From Mycobacterium sp. (lineage in GTDB: Bacteria > Actinomycetota > Actinomycetes > Mycobacteriales > Mycobacteriaceae), in contig JAGQTR010000421.1 of NCBI GenBank assembly GCA_020438915.1, positions 1 through 13,460 on the forward strand: a DNA stretch of 13,460 nucleotides, read 5' to 3'. The notes beneath the pieces were generated by a model. It was not told where the DNA came from, ran no database searches, and was given only the letters and a program-made list of their open reading frames with translations. How positions within the stretch are numbered: the first letter of the stretch is position 1; every line of letters starts with the position of its first letter. Both the position numbers and the translations under genes were made by a program. Shown here one piece after another: positions 1-6,852 of the stretch.

Positions 1-510
1 CGGGTGCTCACCGGCGACTCGTTCTTCCACCTATCGGGGCTGGGTGAGCCCGGTGCACTGGCCGGTCTCAACCTCTGCGGCGCAGGCCGGGTGGTCTGCC
101 TCATCGACCCGGTGGGGGATGTCTACGCCTGCCCATTCGCGATCCATGACACGTTCCTCGCCGGAAACATCCTGTCGGACGGAGGATTTAAGAATATCTG
201 GCAACACTCAGAGCTCTTCCGGCAGCTTAGGGAGCCGCAGTCGGTCGGGGCGTGTGGCAGCTGCGGGCATTACGACAGCTGCCGCGGTGGTTGCATGGCA
301 GCGAAGTTCTTCACCGGCTTGCCGTTGGATGGTCCCGACCCCGAGTGCGTTGTCGGCTACGGCGAACCGGCGCTTGCGCGCGAACGCGACAAGCCCAAAT
401 CCAGCGTCGACCACTCCCGCACGGCCAACCGCAAGACACCGTCAGGTCCGATCCCGCTCACCCTGTTGAGCACTCCCCCCAAGAAGTTCTGCAACGAGAG
501 TCCGGTGTGA
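1..510 (+). CDS. mftC: Mycofactocin radical SAM maturase MftC, C-terminal SPASM part (5' truncated by window)
   Basis: This is the last 169 residues of a protein that is normally about 390 aa; the reading frame is open at base 1, so the radical SAM core (CxxxCxxC) lies outside the window. MftC acts in the cytoplasm on the C-terminal Val-Tyr of the MftA peptide, first decarboxylating it oxidatively and then forming a C-C bond (family knowledge). The visible part is the SPASM domain that carries two auxiliary Fe-S clusters. Counting from base 1, cysteines fall at 26, 33 and 44 (the last in YACPF), then 85, 88, 94 and 98 in a CGSCxxxxxCRGGC pattern, then 116 in DPEC. A proline-rich tail ends in CNESPV, as I remember for mycobacterial MftC. 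mftD follows after 15 bp, so the two are probably co-transcribed. Nothing looks broken. Confidence 0.95.
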   Translation, partial: RVLTGDSFFHLSGLGEPGALAGLNLCGAGRVVCLIDPVGDVYACPFAIHDTFLAGNILSDGGFKNIWQHSELFRQLREPQSVGACGSCGHYDSCRGGCMAAKFFTGLPLDGPDPECVVGYGEPALARERDKPKSSVDHSRTANRKTPSGPIPLTLLSTPPKKFCNESPV

Positions 511-525
511 AGCGGAGATGAGCTG

Positions 526-1701
526 ATGGCACGCGATACCTGGTTTGAGACCGTAGCCGTCGCCCAGCAGCGGGCGAAGAAGCGACTTCCCAGATCCGTC
601 TATTCGTCACTGATCTCGGCCAGCGAGAAGGGTGTGACGGTCTCAGACAACGTCGAGTCGTTCGCCGAACTCGGCTTCGCTCCACACGTAATCGGTGCCA
701 CCGACAAGCGCGATATGGCGACAACCGTTATGGGCCAGGATATTTCGTTGCCCGTGATCATTTCGCCAACCGGTGTGCAGGCTGTCGATCCCGACGGCGA
801 GGTGGCGGTGGCGCGGGCGGCGGCGGCGCGGGGCACCGCGATGGGGCTGTCGTCGTTCGCCAGCAAGCCGATGGAAGAGGTCGTGGCCGTCAACGACAAG
901 ATCTTCTTCCAGATCTACTGGTTGGGCAGCCGCGACCAGATCGCCGAACGGGTGCAGCGCGCCAGGGAAGCCGGCGCCGTCGGGCTCATCGCCACCACCG
1001 ACTGGAGCTTTTCGCACGGGCGTGACTGGGGCAGTCCCAAGATTCCCGAACAGATGAACCTCGCCACCATGGTTCGGATGTCTCCCGAGGTGATCACCAA
1101 ACCGCGCTGGTTATGGAGCTTTGGCAAGGGTCTGCGCCCGCCGAACCTGCGAGTACCCAACCAGGGCCGACGCGGCGAGGCCGGTCCCACGTTCTTCCAG
1201 GCCTATGGAGAGTGGATGGGCACCCCGCCGCCGACCTGGGAAGACATCGCCTGGTTACGGGAGCAGTGGGGCGGACCTTTCCTGCTGAAGGGGATGGTTC
1301 GGGTCGACGACGCCAAACGTGCTGTCGATGCCGGTGTTTCGGCGATCACCGTGTCCAACCACGGTGGGAACAACCTGGACGGCACGCCGGCGGCGATCCG
1401 TTGTCTGCCGGCCATCGCCGACGCAGTGGGCGACCAGGTCGAGGTTTTGCTGGATGGCGGGATTCGTCGCGGCAGCGACGTGGTGAAGGCCGTCGCTTTG
1501 GGCGCCCGCGCGGTGATGATCGGTCGGGCATATCTGTGGGGCCTGGCCGCCAACGGACAGGCCGGTGTCGAGAACGTACTTGACATTTTGCGCGGTGGTG
1601 TCGACTCCGCGTTGATGGGTCTTGGCAAATCTTCGATCCACGAATTGACGCGCGACGACGTTCTGATACCTGACGGCTTCACCCGCGCACTTGGGGTGTG
1701 A
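526..1701 (+). CDS. mftD: Pre-mycofactocin synthase MftD (FMN-dependent alpha-hydroxyacid oxidase fold)
   Basis: This 391-aa protein has the FMN-dependent L-lactate dehydrogenase/glycolate oxidase TIM-barrel fold. In mycofactocin synthesis it oxidatively deaminates the excised core (AHDP) to the alpha-keto amide pre-mycofactocin, which is the redox centre (family knowledge). Visible features are the flavin-binding PTGVQ segment near residue 85, the catalytic histidine region SNHGGNNLDG with His279, and the C-terminal phosphate-binding DGGIRRGSDVVKA and GARAVMIGRAYLWG segments. Lactate oxidases usually read HGGRQLD; Asn282 stands where the substrate-carboxylate arginine normally is, which fits a substrate that is not a 2-hydroxy acid. 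The ATG is preceded by GGAG at 514-517 with 8-nt spacing. Length is normal for the family. Confidence 0.95.
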   Translation: MARDTWFETVAVAQQRAKKRLPRSVYSSLISASEKGVTVSDNVESFAELGFAPHVIGATDKRDMATTVMGQDISLPVIISPTGVQAVDPDGEVAVARAAAARGTAMGLSSFASKPMEEVVAVNDKIFFQIYWLGSRDQIAERVQRAREAGAVGLIATTDWSFSHGRDWGSPKIPEQMNLATMVRMSPEVITKPRWLWSFGKGLRPPNLRVPNQGRRGEAGPTFFQAYGEWMGTPPPTWEDIAWLREQWGGPFLLKGMVRVDDAKRAVDAGVSAITVSNHGGNNLDGTPAAIRCLPAIADAVGDQVEVLLDGGIRRGSDVVKAVALGARAVMIGRAYLWGLAANGQAGVENVLDILRGGVDSALMGLGKSSIHELTRDDVLIPDGFTRALGV

Positions 1702-1842
1702 CCCGGACGCCGGACGTGCGGCCGCGCTCAGTGTTGCTGGTACAGGCGTGGCGCAGGGGGCTGACGTGAATCCCGATCGACGGAGTCGTCGAACCAACGG
1801 AAATCAATTACGACGTATGCGTCAACAATTGGCGCACACCAG
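1702..1842. other. Intergenic gap mftD-mftE
   Basis: This 141-bp non-coding stretch sits inside an otherwise tightly packed cluster. I see no clear terminator hairpin and no convincing promoter. Its 3' end holds a possible 9-codon reading frame (1817-1846) whose stop overlaps the mftE start codon; it has no Shine-Dalgarno sequence. Confidence 0.5.
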
Positions 1843-2628
1843 GTGAATTCGGCCTACCATCGTCGCGTGGCTTTTTCCCGTGAGCTCGGGAACGCAACAT
1901 CGCGGCAGGTGCACCTAGCGCCGCCCGCGCTGATTGTCCCGGTAGGTTCCATCGAGCAGCACGGACCTCATCTACCGCTGGACACCGATACCCGCATCGC
2001 GAACGCGGTCGCACACGCGGTTGCCATGCGTCTTTGCGCAGCAAGTGGCAGTGCCGGGGATTGCGGTGCCGAGTCCAGCGCCGGAGATGCACCCAACTGG
2101 TTGGTTGCCCCCGCGGTCAGCTACGGCGCCAGCGGCGAGCACGAGGGCTTCGCCGGCACGGTCTCCATCGGCACACCGGCGCTGGCGGACCTACTTGTGG
2201 AGTTCGGCCGATCGGCGTGTCAGTGGGCGCATCGGGTGGTTTTCGTCAACGGCCACGGCGGGAATGTGGAGGCGCTGCGCCGCGCGGTCGCCCTGCTGCG
2301 TGTCGAGGGGCGGGACGCCGGGTGGTGTGCATGCGTCGCCAGCAACGCCGACGCACATGCCGGGCACACCGAAACTTCTGTATTGCTACATATTTCGCCG
2401 GACGTGGTTCGACAAGATCAGCGTGCCGTGGGTAACCGAGCTCCGCTGTCGGAGCTGATGCCGCAAATGCGTCGCGGGGGAATCGCCGCGGTCAGTTCGC
2501 TGGGGGTACTCGGGGACCCGACCACGGCGACCGCAGACGAGGGCGGGAGAATCTTTGCCGAGATGGTCGACGCATGTCTAGGGCGGGTGATTCGGTGGGC
2601 GCCCGATCGGGACGGGATGTTGAAATGA
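1843..2628 (+). CDS. mftE: Mycofactocin precursor peptidase MftE (creatininase family)
   Basis: MftE is a metal-dependent creatininase-fold peptidase that cuts MftC-modified MftA and releases the modified Val-Tyr core for MftD (family knowledge). The 261-aa product shows the metal-site motifs: GSIEQHGPHLPLDTD (Glu38, His40, Asp49), VNGHGGN (His138), and HAGHTETS (His175, Glu177). A GDPTTAT stretch near the C terminus is also typical. The GTG start is preferred because the first residues, MNSAYHRRV, match the N terminus I remember for the M. tuberculosis protein; a GTG at 1867 is the alternative. No strong Shine-Dalgarno is visible. Around residues 65-85 there is a small extra segment (GSAGDCGAESSAGD) compared with the roughly 251-aa M. 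tuberculosis protein. The stop overlaps the mftF start as ATGA. Confidence 0.94.
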   Translation: MNSAYHRRVAFSRELGNATSRQVHLAPPALIVPVGSIEQHGPHLPLDTDTRIANAVAHAVAMRLCAASGSAGDCGAESSAGDAPNWLVAPAVSYGASGEHEGFAGTVSIGTPALADLLVEFGRSACQWAHRVVFVNGHGGNVEALRRAVALLRVEGRDAGWCACVASNADAHAGHTETSVLLHISPDVVRQDQRAVGNRAPLSELMPQMRRGGIAAVSSLGVLGDPTTATADEGGRIFAEMVDACLGRVIRWAPDRDGMLK

Positions 2629-4049
2629 GTGGGTCGCGGCTTCCCGACGGGTTTGCCGTCCAGGTGGACCGGCGGGTGCGGGTCCTCGGGGAGGGTGCCG
2701 CGCTGCTCGGTGGTTCGCCCACCCGCCTGTTGCGGCTGGCCCCGGCAGCCCAGACCATGCTGAACGGCGGGCGGCTCGAGGTGCGCGACGCGGTCAGTGC
2801 ACAGTTGGCACGCACCCTGCTGGACGCCACCATTGCCCACCCGCGTCCGCTGAGCGGCCCGTCGCACCGAGACGTCACCGTTGTTATTCCGGTGCGGGAC
2901 AACCCCTCCGGGCTCGCTAGACTTGTTTTGTCACTGCGCGGATTGCGCGTGATCATTGTGGACGACGGCTCGGTGACGCCGGTGCTCGCTTCCCAATTCG
3001 AGGGGATGCACTGCGACGTCCGGATCCTGCGGCATTCCCGCAGCAGGGGGCCGGCCGCCGCGCGCAATACCGGGCTGAGGGCGTCCGAGACGGACTTCGT
3101 GGCTTTCCTGGACTCCGATGTGGTTCCCCGTCGCGGATGGCTGGAGGCCCTGCTCGGACACTTCTGCGATCCTGCGGTGGCCCTCGTCGCACCGCGAATC
3201 GTCGCCCTGAACCCGTCGGAGAGCGCTGTGGCGCGCTATGAGGCAGTGCGTTCGTCGCTCGATCTGGGTTTGCGCGAGGCGCCTGTGGTCCCGTTGGGGC
3301 GGGTGTCCTACGTGCCCAGTGCCGCGATCATCTGCCGACGCCGCACGCTGATCGAGGTCGGTGGGTTCGATGAGTCACTTGCCTCCGGTGAGGACGTCGA
3401 TCTGTGCTGGCGGCTGAATGAAGCCGGCGCTCGACTGCGGTACGAACCGATTGCCCTGGTTGCCCATGACCACCGCACCGAGTTGCGAAAATGGTTCGCC
3501 CGTAAGACTTTCTACGGTGGCTCCGCGGCACCTCTGGCAATCCGCCACCCTGGCAAAACCGCCCCGCTGGTAATTTCTGGATGGACCCTGGTGGTCTGGA
3601 TATTCGCGGCCCTCGGCTCGACCTTGGGTTACCTGGCGTCGGCGGCTGTCGCGGCGATCACGGGCAGCCGGATCGCCAAGTCCCTGTCCAGTGTACAGAC
3701 CGAGCCGATGGAGGTCGCGGTCGTCGCCGCGCAGGCCCTGGGGTCGGCAGCGTTGCTGTTGTCGTCGGCGATCTGCCGGCACTACTGGCCGGTCGCGCTG
3801 ATCGCCGCGGTGTTGTCGCAGCGCTGTCGCCGGGTGGTGTTGGTGGCAGCGGTGCTGGATGGTGTGGTGGACTGGATCGCCCGCAGTGGCAACGGCAACG
3901 GTGATGCCGACGACGACCCCAAGCGAGTCGGGCTCCTGACCTATGTCCTGCTCAAACGTCTCGATGACATCGCCTACGGTCTGGGGCTGTGGGGCGGGGT
4001 CGTGCGCGAGCGGCACGCGGGCGCACTCAAGCCGCAGATCCGGACCTGA
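2625..4049 (+). CDS. mftF: Mycofactocin glycosyltransferase MftF (GT2 family)
   Basis: MftF is a family 2 glycosyltransferase that adds beta-1,4-linked glucose units to pre-mycofactocin, giving the oligoglycosylated cofactor (family knowledge). In this 474-aa protein the GT-A domain begins with VVIPVRD (residues 86-92) and VDDGS, has the metal/nucleotide-sugar DSD motif at 163-165, and the acceptor-site GEDVDLCW at 255-262. The C-terminal third is hydrophobic, with likely membrane segments near residues 307-342 and 375-425, so the enzyme is probably membrane-associated. The N-terminal about 80 residues (LPDGFAVQVDRRVRVLG) are specific to MftF. The ATG at 2625 is chosen over the in-frame ATG at 2574 because it gives a 4-bp overlap with mftE, has GGGA at 2614-2617 upstream, and matches the expected MftF N terminus. 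Confidence 0.95.
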   Translation: MSGSRLPDGFAVQVDRRVRVLGEGAALLGGSPTRLLRLAPAAQTMLNGGRLEVRDAVSAQLARTLLDATIAHPRPLSGPSHRDVTVVIPVRDNPSGLARLVLSLRGLRVIIVDDGSVTPVLASQFEGMHCDVRILRHSRSRGPAAARNTGLRASETDFVAFLDSDVVPRRGWLEALLGHFCDPAVALVAPRIVALNPSESAVARYEAVRSSLDLGLREAPVVPLGRVSYVPSAAIICRRRTLIEVGGFDESLASGEDVDLCWRLNEAGARLRYEPIALVAHDHRTELRKWFARKTFYGGSAAPLAIRHPGKTAPLVISGWTLVVWIFAALGSTLGYLASAAVAAITGSRIAKSLSSVQTEPMEVAVVAAQALGSAALLLSSAICRHYWPVALIAAVLSQRCRRVVLVAAVLDGVVDWIARSGNGNGDADDDPKRVGLLTYVLLKRLDDIAYGLGLWGGVVRERHAGALKPQIRT

Positions 4050-4060
4050 ACGCTCTTCGC

Positions 4061-5515
4061 GTGCACAGTGATGTCCTGATCGTCGGTGCTGGCAGTTCCG
4101 GATCAGTGCTGGCAGAACGGCTTTCCTTCGACAACCGGTGCCGGGTGACCGTCGTCGAATCGGGTCCCGGGCCGGCCGACCGCGGCGTACTCGGCCAGAT
4201 CACCGACGGTCTGCGACTTCCGATCGGGCCGGGCAGTCCGGTGGTTCGGCGGTATCGGTCCACATTGACCGACACGCCGAGGCGCGACGTAGAAATCGTG
4301 CGCGGCGCCGTGGTCGGCGGATCGGGCGCGATCAACGGCGGATACTTTTGCCGCGCTCTGCCGTCGGACATCGACCGCTGGGCGCTGGACGGCTGGTCCT
4401 GGGACGACGTGCTGCCACATTTCACGGCCATCGAGAACGATCTCGACTTCCACGGCCCGCTACACGGGGCCGACGGACCGATCACAGTGCGTCGCCCTGC
4501 CGAATTCAAGGGGTGTACAGCGGCATTCGTTGCGTCTGCTCAGGCCGCCGGATTCGAATGGATCAGCGATCTGAATGGTTCGACACCGCAGTGGTCACTG
4601 TCTGAGGGAGTGGGTGCGGTGCCGTTGAACATCGACGGCGGCACCCGCATGGGTCCTGGTATGGCCTTCCTGCAGCCGGCATTGCAGCGCCGAAATCTCA
4701 CGGTGCTGACCGATACCCGGGTTCTTCGAATCCAGGTGGTAAAAGGACGGGCTACCGGTCTCGACTGTCTCGGACCGGGCAGAAGGATAGTCCTGACCGC
4801 TGACCAGATCGCGCTGTGTGCCGGTGCCATCGGTTCAGCCCATCTGCTGATGCTGTCCGGCTTTGGGCCCGAGCCGGTGCTGCGGGCGGCGGGTGTGCCG
4901 ATTGCAGTCGATCTGCCCGTCGGCGTCGGCACCGTCGACCATCCGGAATGGGTGCTTCCGGTGAGCTGGCAATCGGCGAGCGGTGTCGCGCCGTTGGAGG
5001 CGGTCTTGACCACCCGGGACGGTCTGGAGCTCCGGCCCTACACGGCGGGTTTCGGCGCCATGACGAGCGGCAGCCGTGTCGATCCGACCGATCAGCCCCA
5101 TCTCGGGGTGGCCTTGATGCGCCCGCGGTGCCGGGGGCGGGTTGTACTGGCGTCCGCCGACCCGGCCGTCGCTCCGCTGATCGAACATCGGTATGACAGC
5201 GAGACGGCAGATGTCGAATTGCTGCGCTCAGGATGCGAGTTGGCAGCCGAAATCGTCGGATCACCAGTGCAATCCGAGGCGCGGTGGGCGACGTCTCAAC
5301 ACCTGTGCGGCAGTGCACGGATGGGCCGGGACGGCGACCCGGCGGCGGTCGTCGACAACCGGTGCCGGGTCTTCGGGGTGGACGGACTGTCGGTGATCGA
5401 CGGATCGATACTTCCCGCGATCACCAGTCGCGGGCCGCACGCGACGATCGTGATGGTGGGCCACCGCGCGGCCGAGTTCATCACTTCAACGAGTAGCGAA
5501 CAGGCAGATGCTTGA
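4061..5515 (+). CDS. mftG: Mycofactocinol dehydrogenase MftG (GMC-family flavoprotein)
   Basis: MftG is an FAD-dependent glucose-methanol-choline family oxidoreductase reported to reoxidise reduced mycofactocin and pass electrons towards the respiratory chain. This product is 484 aa. It begins with an FAD Rossmann motif GAGSSG (residues 9-14), followed by the GMC signature region GGSGAINGGYFC, a second signature CAGAIGSAHLLMLSGFG, and the C-terminal catalytic block with SQHLCGSA and SRGPHAT, both carrying histidines. The GTG at 4061 is preferred because it lies 11 bp after mftF and just before the first FAD beta strand. An in-frame ATG at 3989 would overlap mftF by 61 bp and add a basic 24-residue extension. 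No strong ribosome-binding site precedes the GTG, so translation may be coupled to mftF. The 3' end overlaps the convergent P450 gene by 35 bp. Confidence 0.93.
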   Translation: MHSDVLIVGAGSSGSVLAERLSFDNRCRVTVVESGPGPADRGVLGQITDGLRLPIGPGSPVVRRYRSTLTDTPRRDVEIVRGAVVGGSGAINGGYFCRALPSDIDRWALDGWSWDDVLPHFTAIENDLDFHGPLHGADGPITVRRPAEFKGCTAAFVASAQAAGFEWISDLNGSTPQWSLSEGVGAVPLNIDGGTRMGPGMAFLQPALQRRNLTVLTDTRVLRIQVVKGRATGLDCLGPGRRIVLTADQIALCAGAIGSAHLLMLSGFGPEPVLRAAGVPIAVDLPVGVGTVDHPEWVLPVSWQSASGVAPLEAVLTTRDGLELRPYTAGFGAMTSGSRVDPTDQPHLGVALMRPRCRGRVVLASADPAVAPLIEHRYDSETADVELLRSGCELAAEIVGSPVQSEARWATSQHLCGSARMGRDGDPAAVVDNRCRVFGVDGLSVIDGSILPAITSRGPHATIVMVGHRAAEFITSTSSEQADA

Positions 5516-6740
5516 GACCACCGACGAACGTGGTCGCTGACAGTACGGGCTCCCCGGCCAGCTCGATCGACTCCAGCCTGGGCAGCAACTCGGTGAACAG
5601 ACTGTTCATCTCCATCCGCGCCAGGGCGGCACCGAGGCAGAAATGCACTCCGTAGCCGAACGCCAGATGCTTGTTCGGGTCGCGGCCCACATCGAAGCGA
5701 AACGGCTCGTCGAAGATGTCTTCGTCCCGGTTGGCCGAGACGTATGCCAGATACACCGACTCGCCCTTGGCGATCGGTACACCCCGGATCTCCGTGTCGG
5801 CGGTGGCTGTCCGCATGAACTCCTTCACCGGTGTGGTCCAGCGGATCATCTCCTCGACGGCGGTACCCATCAGGCTCAGATCGCCGCGAAGGCGGGCGAG
5901 CTGATCCGGGTTGTCGATAAGCGCGCGCAGCCCGCCTGAGATGGCGTCCTTGGTGGTGTCGTGGCCCGCGGTGGCAACGATGACGTAGTAAGAGGCGGTG
6001 TCCATGTCGGACAGCGGCTCGCCGTTGATCGTGCCGTTGGCGATCGCGGAAGCCAGATCCCCGGTTGGATGCTCACGACGTGAAGCGGTCAGCGCCGAGA
6101 AATAGGCGAAGAAGTCCATCAGCACCGCCAGCAGATCTTCGGTGGTGCCCTCACCGCGTTTGTGTTCGGCGTCGTCGCCGCCGAACAGCTCCTGGGTGAG
6201 TTTGAGCATCCGGGGGAAATCGTCCTCGGGCAGCCCGAGCAGCGAAAGAATCACGTACAGCGGGTAATTGATTGCGATATCGGTGACGAAATCACATTCG
6301 GGACCGATGTCCCGCATCCGGTCAACATACCGTTTGGCCAGTTCGTCCACCCGGACCTTGAGATCGCGCATCGCCTTCGGCCGGAACCAGTCCGCACCGA
6401 TCTTGCGGACATCGCGGTGGTGGGGGTCGTCCATATGGATCAGGGTGCGCAAGCCGATCCCGGCATCCTGTTGTTGCTTCATCAGGTCGTCGCCCTCGGC
6501 CGGCATCAGCAGCGGCCGCGGACCGCTGATGAACAATTCGTTGTCGCGCTCGATGGCCATGATGTCGGCGTGTTTGGTGATCGCCCAGAACGGACGATAC
6601 GGCGGATTGTCGACCCGCGCGACGGGTTCGTGGGCTCGCAGATGGCTCAGCGCAGCATGCAGGCGGGCGTCGTCGGCGTAGGCCGTGGGATCGGCCAGCG
6701 CCATCGCCGCAGTTGCTGAGTCCATTGCCGGTGCGCTCAT
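5481..6740 (-). CDS. Cytochrome P450, bacterial class I type
   Basis: This 419-aa soluble P450 has all the core motifs. The I-helix oxygen-activation motif is AGHDTT (residues 258-263), the K-helix ExxR is Glu297-Arg300, and the heme loop is FGYGVHFCLG with the thiolate ligand Cys368. It lacks a membrane anchor, as expected for actinobacterial P450s fed electrons by a separate ferredoxin and reductase; neither partner is encoded in this window. An AGGAG ribosome-binding site (complement of 6746-6750) sits 5 nt before the ATG. Substrate and CYP family cannot be fixed by reading; the I-helix region (AGHDTTKDAISGG) loosely recalls the group that includes the terpene hydroxylases. It converges on mftG with a 35-bp 3' overlap and diverges from the esterase, which suggests shared control with the esterase. 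Confidence 0.93.
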   Translation of the reverse strand: MSAPAMDSATAAMALADPTAYADDARLHAALSHLRAHEPVARVDNPPYRPFWAITKHADIMAIERDNELFISGPRPLLMPAEGDDLMKQQQDAGIGLRTLIHMDDPHHRDVRKIGADWFRPKAMRDLKVRVDELAKRYVDRMRDIGPECDFVTDIAINYPLYVILSLLGLPEDDFPRMLKLTQELFGGDDAEHKRGEGTTEDLLAVLMDFFAYFSALTASRREHPTGDLASAIANGTINGEPLSDMDTASYYVIVATAGHDTTKDAISGGLRALIDNPDQLARLRGDLSLMGTAVEEMIRWTTPVKEFMRTATADTEIRGVPIAKGESVYLAYVSANRDEDIFDEPFRFDVGRDPNKHLAFGYGVHFCLGAALARMEMNSLFTELLPRLESIELAGEPVLSATTFVGGLKHLPVRYSLK

Positions 6741-6767
6741 ACGGTCTCCTTGTGGGCTGGCGAATAC

Positions 6768-6781
6768 TTGACGCGTGTCAA
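6768..6781. promoter_or_regulatory. Palindromic operator candidate between P450 and esterase
   Basis: TTGACGCGTGTCAA is an inverted repeat in which 12 of 14 positions are symmetric, with perfect TTGAC/GTCAA arms. It is flanked by a second outer inverted pair, ACTTG (6766-6770) and CAAGT (6785-6789). It lies 27 bp upstream of the P450 start codon and 71 bp upstream of the esterase start. Size and symmetry fit a dimeric TetR- or GntR-type regulator. No regulator gene of that type is in the window, so the binding protein is unknown. Confidence 0.5.
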
Positions 6782-6796
6782 CTCCAAGTGTATGTG
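6768..6796 (+). promoter_or_regulatory. Possible sigma-A-like promoter for the esterase
   Basis: TTGACG at 6768-6773 matches five of six bases of the -35 consensus. After a 17-bp spacer, TATGTG at 6791-6796 is a modest -10 box. Transcription would start near 6803, about 50 bp before the esterase start codon. The -35 element lies inside the palindrome, so a bound protein would block it. Confidence 0.35.
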
Positions 6797-6852
6797 ATCG
6801 GCGCCACCGAAGGAAGGTGTGTCCGAGCGCGTCATGATTAAGCTCAGACCTC

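Noticed and set aside
2574..2624. Earlier mftF start (ATG 2574)
   Set aside because: It would overlap mftE by 55 bp; the ATGA overlap at 2625 has a ribosome-binding site and the expected MftF N terminus.
3989..4060. Earlier mftG start (ATG 3989)
   Set aside because: It would overlap mftF by 61 bp and add an Arg/Ala-rich tail before the FAD-binding strand.
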